Source: Acidovorax sp. (GTDB lineage Bacteria > Pseudomonadota > Gammaproteobacteria > Burkholderiales > Burkholderiaceae_C). From it: DNA of 64,000 nt. The translations under genes and the position numbers were made by a program. Below, piece by piece: positions 43,782 to 51,815 of the stretch. Below the pieces are notes generated by a model. The model saw only the letters and a list, made by a program, of their open reading frames with translations, was not told the origin of the DNA and did no database searches. Within the stretch, counting starts at the first letter, position 1; every line of letters begins with the position of its first letter. The stretch covers positions 248,001-312,000 of the forward strand of contig NZ_JAPUDY010000099.1 of assembly GCF_027492855.1 (NCBI RefSeq), given 5' to 3'.

Positions 43782-44579
43782 ATGCCCGTACAGGTACAGA
43801 CCCAGGATCGTGTCACGCTGGTGACACTGCATCGCCCCGACGTGCGCAACGCGGTGGATGCCGCGACCGCGCAGGCATTGCATGCCGCGTTTGTGGCGTT
43901 CGAGCACGACGATGCGGCCGACGTGGCTGTGTTCCACGGTGCGGGCGGGCATTTTTGTGCGGGCTGGGACTTGCAGTCGGGCGCGCGCCTGCAGGCTGAG
44001 GGCGTGTCGCCCGAGGCACTGGCCGCGTCGCTCGACTTCACGGCCGATGCGGCCCACCCGCCGGGGCCCATGGGCCCGAGTCGGCTGCATTTGTCCAAGC
44101 CGGTGATCGCAGCCATCGAAGGCGTAGCCGTGGCCGGTGGCATGGAGCTTGCGCTGTGGTGCGACCTGCGCGTGATGGCGGAGGACGCCTACATGGGTGT
44201 GTTCTGCCGCCGCTTTGGCGTGCCGTTGATTGATGGTGGCACGGTGCGTTTGCCGCGGCTCATTGGCCTGTCGCACGCGCTGGACCTCATCCTCACGGGC
44301 CGCAAGGTCGATGCGGCCGAGGCCTTGCGCATGGGGCTGTGCAACCGCGTGGTACCTGCGGGGCAATCACTGCAAGCCGCCCTGGCACTGGCACAGCAAC
44401 TGGCCGCTTTCCCCCAGGCCACGCTGCGCGCTGACCGCGCCAGCGCGCTCGCCGGGGACGGCATGCCGTTGCCGCAGGCGCTGCTGCAGGAGTGGACGGG
44501 TGGGCGCGCGTGCCTGGCCGATGCGCTGCGCGGCGCCACCCGTTTCAGTGGCGGGCAGGGGCGCCACGGAGAATTTTGA
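43782..44579 (+). CDS. Enoyl-CoA hydratase/isomerase-family protein
   Basis: A 265-residue crotonase. HGAGGHFCAGWDLQSG is the first oxyanion segment and EGVAVAGGMELALWCD carries one catalytic Glu. The second usual Glu region reads VFCRRFGVPLIDGGTVRLP, so it has a different residue there, a variant common in uncharacterised bacterial crotonases. Hydration of a simple enoyl-CoA is therefore uncertain. ATG 43782 follows a CGGAGAAC ribosome site. It is divergent from livH and is followed by a family A repeat, whose first bases overlap its end. Confidence 0.8.
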   Translation: MPVQVQTQDRVTLVTLHRPDVRNAVDAATAQALHAAFVAFEHDDAADVAVFHGAGGHFCAGWDLQSGARLQAEGVSPEALAASLDFTADAAHPPGPMGPSRLHLSKPVIAAIEGVAVAGGMELALWCDLRVMAEDAYMGVFCRRFGVPLIDGGTVRLPRLIGLSHALDLILTGRKVDAAEALRMGLCNRVVPAGQSLQAALALAQQLAAFPQATLRADRASALAGDGMPLPQALLQEWTGGRACLADALRGATRFSGGQGRHGEF

Positions 44580-44640
44580 TTCAAAATGGCTGCCAGCGCT
44601 TTTCTATCAAGCGCTGGCAGCTATTAAAAAAGGAGCTAAT
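44574..44640. repeat. Family A palindromic element between crotonase and thioesterase genes
   Basis: The perfect stem CTGCCAGCGCTT (44590-44601) and AAGCGCTGGCAG (44609-44620) is followed by CTATTAAAAAAGGAGCTAAT. The AAAGGAG at its end plus the ATG at 44639 gives an in-frame alternative start for the thioesterase gene. Confidence 0.85.
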
Positions 44641-44683
44641 GGCGCGGTGGGCATCTCGCCCGCTGCGCTGCACCAGGAACACC

Positions 44684-45169
44684 ATGAGCAAATCCATTAC
44701 GCCACCGCCGCAAGCGTTCGAGCCCGCCTTCATCGCCGGGCTCAAGACCATCTTCGAAGAGAAAATTGTGTTCAACCAGGTGCTGGGCCTCAAGATCACG
44801 GCGTTGGCGCCCGATGGCGTGGTGGGCCGCATCGACATGAAGCCGGACCTGGTGGGCCACTATGCCTACAACCGCATCCACGGCGGCGTGATCAGCGCGG
44901 GGCTTGACGCCATGGGCGGCCTGGCCGTGATGGCCGCGATCGGCGCCAAACACATGGACGAGGCGCCCGAGCAGCGCCTGCACCGCTTTGCCAAGTTAGG
45001 CACCATCGACTTGCGCATCGACTACCTGCGCCCCGGCATCGGCAGCCACTTCGAGCTGCGCGCCCAGGTGCTGCGCCTGGGCTCGCGCGTGGCCACCACG
45101 CGCATGGAGTTTCTGGGGCCGGATGGGCAGATCATGTCGGCGGGGGCGGCGGCCTACATCGTTTCCTGA
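44684..45169 (+). CDS. Hotdog-fold thioesterase-like protein (YiiD C-terminal/PaaI-like)
   Basis: A 161-residue protein with a hotdog core: GHYAYNRIHGGVISAGLDAM (the conserved HGG helix), IDLRIDYLRPG and EFLGPDGQIMSAGAAAYIVS. It is predicted to hydrolyse an acyl-CoA; the substrate is unknown. ATG 44684 has its own AGGA site. An ATG at 44639 in frame is preceded by AAGGAG supplied by the repeat, but its spacing is only three bases. It is convergent with the thioesterase gene ending at 45182, only 12 bases away. Confidence 0.8.
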   Translation: MSKSITPPPQAFEPAFIAGLKTIFEEKIVFNQVLGLKITALAPDGVVGRIDMKPDLVGHYAYNRIHGGVISAGLDAMGGLAVMAAIGAKHMDEAPEQRLHRFAKLGTIDLRIDYLRPGIGSHFELRAQVLRLGSRVATTRMEFLGPDGQIMSAGAAAYIVS

Positions 45170-45181
45170 CCCTGCTCGGGC

Positions 45182-45637
45182 TCAAGGGGCTGGCCGGGGC
45201 TCCAGGTTGCGTGCCGTGCCCAGCCAGGTGGCGCACAGGGTTTCGCTGCCTGATGCGTCCACGGCCCACACATCGGCGGCGCAGATGCTCAGCACCCGGC
45301 CTGCGTCCACCACACGGCCACGGGCACGCAGGCAGGCGCCGCGCGCAGGGGCAAACAGCTTGACCGTACCGTCCACCGTAGCGTTGATCCAGCCGGTTGG
45401 CAGCAGGCTGGCAGCGGCCGCCACGGCAGCGAAGTCGCCCAGCGCATACACAGCGGTGGCCTGCAACTGGCCAGGGCGAAAGCAGAAGGACTCCAGGATA
45501 GGCATCTCCAGGGTCATGGTGCCCGGCGCGGCGTGTACAAAACGCAGGCCCAGGGTGCGCGCCATGGGCATGGCCAGCACGGCGGTCTGCAGGCGCTGTA
45601 CGGTGGTGGGGGAGTCGATGGGAAGGTCGGGGGTCAT
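45182..45637 (-). CDS. PaaI-like hotdog thioesterase
   Basis: A 151-residue protein with an ALGDFAAVAAAASLLP helix and a beta-sheet run ending in AVDASGSETLCATWLG, consistent with a single-hotdog PaaI-type thioesterase. The glycine-rich signature is less clear than in the other hotdog proteins here, so the call is at fold level. The ATG at 45637 overlaps the stop of the MerR gene (ATGA), so regulator and enzyme are translated together. Confidence 0.68.
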   Translation of the reverse strand: MTPDLPIDSPTTVQRLQTAVLAMPMARTLGLRFVHAAPGTMTLEMPILESFCFRPGQLQATAVYALGDFAAVAAAASLLPTGWINATVDGTVKLFAPARGACLRARGRVVDAGRVLSICAADVWAVDASGSETLCATWLGTARNLEPRPAP

Positions 45638-46089
45638 GGGCGGTCTCCTTGTGACGGGGTGGGCGGCGCGCGGCGCACACGGGGCCAGGGTGCACGCGAC
45701 GGGGATCCGTTGGCCGCCGGGCGCTGGCGTTTGTCCTGCTCGGCCTGGCGGGCACGCAGCCATTGCACGTGGTCCAGTGCCTGCTGGTGCTGGGCCTGCA
45801 GCGCCGCGATCTGCGCCTGGATGTCGTCGGCACGTGCTTGCACCACATCGGCCAGGCCGCCGGGGCCAATGTGGCCACGCCGCCAGGCGAGCAAGAGGCT
45901 GCGGATCTGCGGCACGCCAAACCCCAGTGCACGCGACATGGCGATGAACACCACCTCGCGCCGCGCCGCAGGGGCATAGTTGCGGTAGCCATTGGGCAAG
46001 CGTTCAGGGTGCAGCAGCCCGGCGCGCTCGTAGTGCCGCAGTGCATGCACGGTGACACCGGTGAGGCGGGCGAGTTCGGATATCTGCAT
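45634..46089 (-). CDS. MerR-family transcriptional regulator
   Basis: A 151-residue protein. The N-terminal winged HTH is MQISELARLTGVTVHALRHY, then ERAGLLHPERLPNGYRNY, followed by a dimerisation helix (IQAQIAALQAQHQQALDHVQ). No metal-binding cysteines are visible, so an organic effector is more likely than a metal. It starts the two-gene operon with the PaaI-like protein. ATG 46089 is chosen since residues further upstream in frame do not resemble the family. The tail after about residue 115 is proline- and arginine-rich. Confidence 0.85.
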   Translation of the reverse strand: MQISELARLTGVTVHALRHYERAGLLHPERLPNGYRNYAPAARREVVFIAMSRALGFGVPQIRSLLLAWRRGHIGPGGLADVVQARADDIQAQIAALQAQHQQALDHVQWLRARQAEQDKRQRPAANGSPSRAPWPRVRRAPPTPSQGDRP

Positions 46090-46277
46090 ATGCGGCAGAC
46101 TAGCAAGCTTCGCCCTGCGCGAGGCTTGCGCTGGTGACAGCGGGTGGCGCCCTGTATGGTCTTGCAAGCCCTGCAAGCGCATGCAACGACCGAACCGTTT
46201 CGTTACCGTTCTTGCGTAACGTAGGCATCTTTCGCAGGGGCTCAAACCTACGATGGTCTTCTTTTCAAGGAGATCTG

Positions 46278-46844
46278 ATGGCCGTGCAAAACCCCTTCTT
46301 CGGCAAGCGTGAACCCGAGTCGTTCCAACCCCGCAGCAGTTCCCATGCGTCGTCTGTGCTGGGCGGCGCAACAGCCCCTGGCGCGGCCTCGGCGCAGCCT
46401 GCTGCCAGCCCTGCGGTGCCCAAGTCGGTGGCGGGGGACTCCAGCGGCAGCAAACTCACCGTGGGCCCCAACATCAAGCTCAAGGGTGTGGAGATTACCG
46501 ATTGCGACACCCTGGTGGTCGAAGGTACGGTCGAGGCGACCATGGACTCGCGTGTGATCCAGATCTCGGAAAACGGCGCATTCAAGGGCTCGGCCGAGAT
46601 CGACATCGCCGAGATCCATGGCGAGTTCAACGGCTCGCTCACCGTGCGCCAGAAGCTGGTGATCTACAGCACCGGCAAGGTCAACGGCAAGATCCGCTAC
46701 GGCAAGCTGGTGGTGGAAGAGGGCGGGCAACTGGCGGGCGAGATCGAGGCGGGGTTCTCTGCGGCTTCGTCGTCTTCATCATCCAGCAGCCCGCAGCGCA
46801 CGGCAGCGCCTCTGCGTGCCGAACCTGCTGCGCTGGCGGCATAG
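46278..46844 (+). CDS. Bactofilin-family protein
   Basis: A 188-residue protein. The central bactofilin beta-helix (about 60-155) shows the repeating pattern KLTVGPNIKLKGVEITDCDT, VVEGTVEATMDS, SAEIDIAEIHGEFNGSLTVR and GKVNGKIRYGKLVVEEGGQL. Both ends are disordered, with an Ala/Pro-rich N-terminus and a C-terminal run of eight serines. Bactofilins polymerise into cytoskeletal filaments without nucleotide and often organise cell-wall or polar structures. An AAGGAGATCTG ribosome site precedes ATG 46278. It is convergent with the thioesterase gene ending at 46853. Confidence 0.88.
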   Translation: MAVQNPFFGKREPESFQPRSSSHASSVLGGATAPGAASAQPAASPAVPKSVAGDSSGSKLTVGPNIKLKGVEITDCDTLVVEGTVEATMDSRVIQISENGAFKGSAEIDIAEIHGEFNGSLTVRQKLVIYSTGKVNGKIRYGKLVVEEGGQLAGEIEAGFSAASSSSSSSSPQRTAAPLRAEPAALAA

Positions 46845-46852
46845 GCTTTTTT

Positions 46853-47275
46853 CTAGTTGGGCGCGGTGCGCTTGGGCACCGGGCGCGGCCTGCCCTGGTT
46901 GTCGATGGCCACGTAGGTCAGGCGCGCCTCGGTCACCTTCACGTAGCTCCCCTGGGATACAAAGCGCTCGGCATACACCTCCACCTCTACGGTGACCGAG
47001 GTGTTGCCCACGCGCGTGATTGAGGCAAAAAACGACAGGATGTCGCCCACGCGCACGGGCTGCTTGAAGATGAATTCATTGACGGCCACGGTGGCCATGC
47101 GCCCCTGTATGTAGCGCGCGGGCAGCACCGAGCCTGCCAAATCCACCTGTGCCATCACCCAGCCGCCAAAGATGTCGCCATTGCCGTTGGTGTCGGCGGG
47201 CATGGGGATGACCTTGAGCACCAGCTCCTTGTCTGTGGGCAATGCGGCGGGTGGCGGGCTGAAGATGGCAGACAT
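46853..47275 (-). CDS. YciA-type acyl-CoA thioesterase
   Basis: A 140-residue hotdog protein with the YciA/BACH signature ADTNGNGDIFGGWVMAQVDL, in which the Asn/Asp-rich loop precedes the Gly-Gly-Trp helix. VAVNEFIFKQPVRVGD and ITRVGNTSVTVEVEVYAE follow. Members form hexamers and hydrolyse a wide range of acyl-CoAs. ATG 47275 is used; an in-frame TTG lies six bases upstream. It is divergent from the ABC exporter with only 44 bases between them, so their promoters overlap. Confidence 0.88.
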   Translation of the reverse strand: MSAIFSPPPAALPTDKELVLKVIPMPADTNGNGDIFGGWVMAQVDLAGSVLPARYIQGRMATVAVNEFIFKQPVRVGDILSFFASITRVGNTSVTVEVEVYAERFVSQGSYVKVTEARLTYVAIDNQGRPRPVPKRTAPN

Positions 47276-47319
47276 GGGCAAAATCCCGGATAGATATAAA
47301 ACAACCGGAATTGTCCCTT

Positions 47320-49176
47320 ATGCGCCGAACCGGCGAAGCCCTCCCTCCCTTACCCGTCATCACGGGCGCCGCCGTTGCGGCCCCCACTCAGTCCGACTGG
47401 TCCACGCTCTCCCGCCTGTTCCCCTACCTCTGGCAGTACAAGTGGCGCGTGCTCGCGGCCCTGCTGTTCATGGTGGGGGCCAAGCTGGCCAATGTGAGCG
47501 TGCCGCTGTTGCTCAAGAACCTGGTCGATGCGATGAGCATCAAGCCTGGTGACCCCACGGCGGTGCTTGTGGTGCCGGCGGGGCTGCTGGTGGCGTATGG
47601 GCTGCTGCGCCTGTCCACCTCGCTGTTCACCGAGCTGCGCGAACTGGTGTTCTCGCGCGCCACGCAGGGCGCCACGCGCAGCATTGCGCTGGCCACCTTC
47701 GAACACCTGCATGCATTGAGCCTGCGCTTTCACCTGGAGCGGCAGACCGGTGGCATGACGCGCGACATCGAGCGTGGAGTGAAGGGCATCGAGTCGCTGA
47801 TCTCGTATTCGCTCTACAGCATCGTGCCCACGCTGATCGAGGTGGTTCTGGTGCTCTCCATCCTTGCCGTGAAGTTCGACGCCTGGTTCGCGTGGATCAC
47901 GATCGGTGCGCTGGCCCTGTACATCCTTTTCACCGTGACGGTGACCGAGTGGCGCACCAAGTACCGGCGCGAGGCCAACGAGCTGGATTCGGCCGCGCAC
48001 ACCAAGGCGGTGGATTCGCTGCTGAACTACGAGACGGTCAAGTATTTCAACAACGAGGGCTTCGAGGCGCGGCGTTACGACGAGAGCCTGGACCGCTATC
48101 GCCGATCGCGCATCAAAGCCCAGTTCACGCTGTCGCTGCTCAACACGGGCCAGCAGCTCATCATCGCGGTGGGCCTGGTTGCCATGCTGTGGCGCGCCAC
48201 GCAGGGTGTGGTGGCAGGCACCATGACGCTGGGCGACCTTGTTATGGTCAATGCCTACATGATCCAGCTCTACATCCCGCTCAACTTCCTGGGCGTGATC
48301 TACCGCGAGATCAAGCAGAACCTGACCGATCTGGACAAGATGTTCACGCTGATGGACAAGGAGCGCGAGGTGGCCGATGCGCCCGGCGCGCAGCCGCTGA
48401 CGGGGCTTAGCCAGCCCACGGTGCGCTTCGAGGACGTGGTGTTTGCCTACGACCCCCAGGGCGGGCGCACCATCCTGCAGGGCATCAGCTTCGAGATCCC
48501 GGCGGGCAAGACGGTGGCGGTGGTGGGGCCGTCGGGCTCGGGCAAAAGCACGCTGGCGCGGCTGCTGTTTCGCTTCTACGACATCCAGCAAGGCCGCATC
48601 ACCATTGCCGGGCAAGAGATCCGCAGCGTGACGCAGGCCAGCGTGCGCCAAGCCATTGGCATCGTGCCGCAGGACACCGTGCTTTTCAACGACACCGTGG
48701 CCTACAACATTGCTTACGGCCGCCCCGGCGCCAGCCAGGACGAGATCGAGGCGGCCGCCCGTGCCGCGCGCATTCACGGCTTTATCGCCAGTGCGCCCAA
48801 GGGCTACGGCACCATGGTGGGCGAGCGCGGGCTCAAGCTGTCGGGTGGCGAAAAACAGCGCGTGGCCATTGCGCGCACGCTGCTCAAAAACCCGCCGATC
48901 CTGATCTTCGACGAAGCCACCTCGGCGCTCGATTCGGCCAACGAGCGCGCCATCCAGGCCGAACTGCAGAGCGTGGCCCAGAACAAGACCGCGCTGGTGA
49001 TTGCGCACCGCTTGTCCACCGTGGTCGATGCGCACGAGATCCTGGTCATGGACGCGGGCCACATCATCGAGCGTGGCACCCATGCGCAATTGCTGGCCCG
49101 GCGTGGGCGCTACGCCGACATGTGGGCGTTACAACAGGAGAGCCCCCCTGAGTCGCCTGCGGCGCCTTCCCCCTGA
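47320..49176 (+). CDS. ABC exporter of the Atm1/HMT1 type (fused membrane and ATPase domains)
   Basis: A 618-residue half-transporter. Six membrane segments lie in about 25-330, including YLWQYKWRVLAALLFMVGAK, and the Atm1-type segment NYETVKYFNNEGFEARRYDE is present. The ATPase domain (about 365-600) has Walker [15 protein letters not shown], the signature LSGGEKQRVAIART and Walker B ILIFDEATSALDS. Atm1-like bacterial proteins export glutathione-linked or metal/sulfur compounds. This is inferred from the family. ATG 47320 is chosen over a TTG nine bases upstream. The C-terminus ends in a Pro/Ser tail. Confidence 0.9.
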   Translation: MRRTGEALPPLPVITGAAVAAPTQSDWSTLSRLFPYLWQYKWRVLAALLFMVGAKLANVSVPLLLKNLVDAMSIKPGDPTAVLVVPAGLLVAYGLLRLSTSLFTELRELVFSRATQGATRSIALATFEHLHALSLRFHLERQTGGMTRDIERGVKGIESLISYSLYSIVPTLIEVVLVLSILAVKFDAWFAWITIGALALYILFTVTVTEWRTKYRREANELDSAAHTKAVDSLLNYETVKYFNNEGFEARRYDESLDRYRRSRIKAQFTLSLLNTGQQLIIAVGLVAMLWRATQGVVAGTMTLGDLVMVNAYMIQLYIPLNFLGVIYREIKQNLTDLDKMFTLMDKEREVADAPGAQPLTGLSQPTVRFEDVVFAYDPQGGRTILQGISFEIPAGKTVAVVGPSGSGKSTLARLLFRFYDIQQGRITIAGQEIRSVTQASVRQAIGIVPQDTVLFNDTVAYNIAYGRPGASQDEIEAAARAARIHGFIASAPKGYGTMVGERGLKLSGGEKQRVAIARTLLKNPPILIFDEATSALDSANERAIQAELQSVAQNKTALVIAHRLSTVVDAHEILVMDAGHIIERGTHAQLLARRGRYADMWALQQESPPESPAAPSP

Positions 49177-49321
49177 GGGGCGACGCCCTCGCTGCGGGGC
49201 GGCCCTTGCTTGGCGTCTTCCGCCTGGGCCGCGCCGGTTTTGTGCGCTCTGCGTGAAAGGAGGCGATGGCAACAGGATCGCTCCTTTTCTCACAGTTTTT
49301 TCTTTGATATTGCATTGACCC

Positions 49322-50254
49322 ATGAAGCCCGTTTTGCTTGCCCTCATGTTCCTGTCCGAAGACCACCGCGCCCAGATGGCGCAGTCGTTCGAACTGATTT
49401 ACGCACCCGACGCGGCGCAGGCTGCGGCCGCCATCGCGGCGCACCATGACCGCATCACCGTGGTGCTGACCATCGGCGCCACGGGCCTGAGCCCGGCGCA
49501 GATCGATGCGCTGCCCCAGCTGTCGCTCATCTGCGCGCTGGGCGCGGGCTACGAGAACATTGCGGTGGCACACGCCAAGGCGCGCGGCATCGTGGTGGCC
49601 AATGGCGCGGGCACCAATGACGACTGCGTGGCCGACCACGCCTTCGGTTTGCTGATCGCCGCCGTGCGTGGCATTCCCAAGCTCGACGGCCTTACGCGCC
49701 AGGGCGTGTGGCGCACGGCCCTGCCGCTGCCGCCCAATGTGTCGCACAAGCGCCTTGGCATCATCGGGCTGGGCACTATCGGCAAGAAGATCGCGCAGCG
49801 TGCGCTGGGCTTCGAGATGGAGGTGGGCTACCACAACCGCAGCGCGCGCAGCGATGTGGCGCACCGCTACTTTGCCGACGTGATGGCGCTGGCCGATTGG
49901 GCGGACTTTCTGGTCATCGCCACGCCCGGTGGCGCGGGCACGCAGCACCTGGTGAACGCCGCCGTGCTGAACGCGCTTGGCCCGCGTGGGGTGGTCGTCA
50001 ACATTGCCCGGGGCAGCGTGATCGACACGGCCGCCCTGGCGGCGGCATTGCGCGAAGGCCGCATCGCCGCTGCGGGCCTGGACGTGTACGAGAGCGAGCC
50101 CGCACCGCCTGCCGAGCTGCTGGGGCTCAGCACCGTGGTGCTCACGCCCCACGTGGCGGGCTGGTCGCCCGAGGCGGTGCAGGCCTCTGTGGACCGGTTT
50201 TTGGAGAATACGCGCCGCCACCTGGCAGGCGAGGCGCCGGTGTCGCCCCTTTGA
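49322..50254 (+). CDS. D-isomer-specific 2-hydroxyacid dehydrogenase
   Basis: A 310-residue NAD(P)-dependent dehydrogenase. The dinucleotide motif is LGIIGLGTIGKKIAQRA, and the catalytic triad is Arg in VVNIARGSVIDT, Glu in LDVYESEP and His in TPHVAGW. GAGYENIAVAHAKARGI near residue 75 fits the glyoxylate/hydroxypyruvate reductase subgroup, so reduction of a 2-keto acid such as glyoxylate or hydroxypyruvate is likely. Exact substrate is not visible. A family A repeat follows the gene. Confidence 0.9.
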   Translation: MKPVLLALMFLSEDHRAQMAQSFELIYAPDAAQAAAAIAAHHDRITVVLTIGATGLSPAQIDALPQLSLICALGAGYENIAVAHAKARGIVVANGAGTNDDCVADHAFGLLIAAVRGIPKLDGLTRQGVWRTALPLPPNVSHKRLGIIGLGTIGKKIAQRALGFEMEVGYHNRSARSDVAHRYFADVMALADWADFLVIATPGGAGTQHLVNAAVLNALGPRGVVVNIARGSVIDTAALAAALREGRIAAAGLDVYESEPAPPAELLGLSTVVLTPHVAGWSPEAVQASVDRFLENTRRHLAGEAPVSPL

Positions 50255-50270
50255 CGGGTTTTGAATGAAA

Positions 50271-50320
50271 CTGTGCTCTAGCGCTTGATGAATAAGCGCA
50301 AGCAGCTATCAAATCAGGAG
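50271..50320. repeat. Family A palindromic element supplying the ribosome site of the next gene
   Basis: CTCTAGCGCTTGATGAATAA is followed by GCGCAAGCAGCTATCAAATC and AGGAG. The terminal GGAG (50317-50320) is six bases from ATG 50327. Confidence 0.8.
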
Positions 50321-50326
50321 TATTCG

Positions 50327-50665
50327 ATGCCACCCATCGACCTAAACGCCCTGCAGGTGCGGCTGCGCGCCTTTGCGGCGGAGCGCCACTGGCAACCCTT
50401 CCACACGCCCAAGAACCTGTCGATGGCGCTGATGGTGGAGGCGGCCGAGCTGGCCGAAATCTTTCAGTGGATGACGCCCGAGCAGTCGCTGGCGGCGCGG
50501 GACGATCCGGCATTGAAGGAGCCTATCGCCGACGAGGTGGCCGACGTGCTGCTCTACCTGTTGCAGATCGCCGACCACGCGGGCGTGGACCTACAGGCGG
50601 CGGTGGAGCGCAAGCTGGTGAAGAACGCGGCCAAGTACCCGCCGCCGCAAGTTTTACACGAATAA
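50327..50665 (+). CDS. MazG-like nucleotide pyrophosphohydrolase
   Basis: A 112-residue all-helical protein with the metal-binding pattern of the MazG/RS21-C6 superfamily: MVEAAELAEIFQWMT (ExxE) and ADEVADVLLYLLQIADHAG (ExxD). It is followed by ERKLVKNAAKYPPP, the usual end of this small single-domain class. It hydrolyses nucleoside triphosphates to monophosphate and pyrophosphate, probably non-canonical or dCTP-like nucleotides, as a house-cleaning enzyme. ATG 50327 is chosen for the GGAG six bases before it, which belongs to a repeat element. It is convergent with the TRAP operon across a shared hairpin. Confidence 0.88.
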   Translation: MPPIDLNALQVRLRAFAAERHWQPFHTPKNLSMALMVEAAELAEIFQWMTPEQSLAARDDPALKEPIADEVADVLLYLLQIADHAGVDLQAAVERKLVKNAAKYPPPQVLHE

Positions 50666-50669
50666 AAAA

Positions 50670-50704
50670 AGCTGCCAGCGCTTGATGTACAAGCGCTGGC
50701 AGCT
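50670..50704. terminator. Family A hairpin acting as a two-way terminator
   Basis: AGCTGCCAGCGCTTG (50670-50684) and CAAGCGCTGGCAGCT (50690-50704) form a perfect 15-base stem with loop ATGTA. A run of seven A's precedes it (U-tract for the minus strand) and CCTGTTTT follows it. It lies exactly between the convergent stops at 50665 and 50725, and it is also a family A repeat copy. Confidence 0.8.
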
Positions 50705-50724
50705 CCTGTTTTGGTTGCGACAGC

Positions 50725-51759
50725 TTACTTGCGCGCTGCGATCGCCTTCTCGGCGGCGGTCACCAGGTCGGCGCCGATCTGGTTCTTCCACTTGTCATAC
50801 ACGGGGCGGGTGGCCTTCACGAAGGCGTCGCGCTCGGCGGCGGAGAGCTGCGTCACGGTCACGCCATTGGCAGCGATGTCCTTGAGCAGGGGCTTGTCGG
50901 CCTCGATCATGCCCTTGCGGGCGATGGCGATTTCTTCCTTGCCCGCGTCGATGGCGGCTTGTTTGACGATCTCGCGGTCGGCGGGCGTCCACGAGGCCCA
51001 GATGTCCTTGTTCACCACGAAGATCAGCGGGTCGTTCACGTAGCCCCACATCGTCACATGCTTTTGCGCCACGGTGTGCAGCTTGGCGGCCTGGTACACG
51101 GCGATGGGGTTCTCTTGCCCATCGACAGCGCCGCTGGCGAAGGCGGGCTGTGCATCGGCCCAGCTCATCTGCGTGGGGTTGGCTCCCAGCGCGGTGAAGG
51201 TGTCCAGGAACAGCGGCGAGCCCACCACGCGGATCTTCAGGCCCTTGAGGTCGGCGGGGCTCTTGATGGCCTGCTTGGAGTTGCTGATCTCGCGGTAGCC
51301 GTTCTCGCCCCAGGCGAGCGGCACCACACCGGCCTTGTCCAGCGTGGCGAAGATGCTTTTGCCCACGTCGCCCTGCGTCACGGCGTCCACGGCGGCGTAG
51401 TCGGGGAACAGGAAGGGCAGCGAGAACAGGTTGAGCTGCTTGACCTGGGGCGACCAGTTGATGGTGGAGCCCACGGCCATGTCGATCACGCCCTGGCGCA
51501 GCGCGCTGAACTCGCGCGTCTGGTCGCCCTGGATCAGCGAGACGCCGGGGTACAGCTTGATGTTGATGCGGCCGTTGGTGCGCTCGCGCACCTTGTTGGC
51601 CCACAGCTCGCCGCCCTTGCCCCAGGGGAAGGCGGTGCCCAGCACCAGCGACATGCGGTACTCGCTCTTGTAGGCGGTCTGCGCAATGGCGGCGGGGGCG
51701 GTGAAGGCCAGGGCGGCAGCGGCAGCCACGGCAGAGGTGAGGAAGGTACGCAGTTTCAT
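50725..51759 (-). CDS. dctP: TRAP transporter substrate-binding protein (DctP-type)
   Basis: A 344-residue periplasmic protein with a Sec signal peptide (MKLRTFLTSAVAAAAALAFT, cleavage near APAAIA). The DctP fold signatures are GTAFPWGKGGELWANKVRER, LKGLKIRVVGSPLFLDTFTA and the substrate-clamping region MSWADAQPAFASGAVDGQEN. The family binds C4-dicarboxylates or related acids. It is the last gene of the Q-M-P operon, 56 bases after the large permease. ATG 51759 starts the signal peptide; an upstream ATG (51786) adds nine residues. Confidence 0.92.
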   Translation of the reverse strand: MKLRTFLTSAVAAAAALAFTAPAAIAQTAYKSEYRMSLVLGTAFPWGKGGELWANKVRERTNGRINIKLYPGVSLIQGDQTREFSALRQGVIDMAVGSTINWSPQVKQLNLFSLPFLFPDYAAVDAVTQGDVGKSIFATLDKAGVVPLAWGENGYREISNSKQAIKSPADLKGLKIRVVGSPLFLDTFTALGANPTQMSWADAQPAFASGAVDGQENPIAVYQAAKLHTVAQKHVTMWGYVNDPLIFVVNKDIWASWTPADREIVKQAAIDAGKEEIAIARKGMIEADKPLLKDIAANGVTVTQLSAAERDAFVKATRPVYDKWKNQIGADLVTAAEKAIAARK

Positions 51760-51815
51760 CTTTTCAGTCTCCTGGTTAGAAATCAATCAATTAATCAATT
51801 CAATTCGGCACCGGG

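Noticed and set aside
46800-46830. Serine-codon run at the bactofilin C-terminus as a possible phase-variable repeat
   Set aside because: Mixed serine codons rather than a pure short tandem repeat, so slippage is unlikely.
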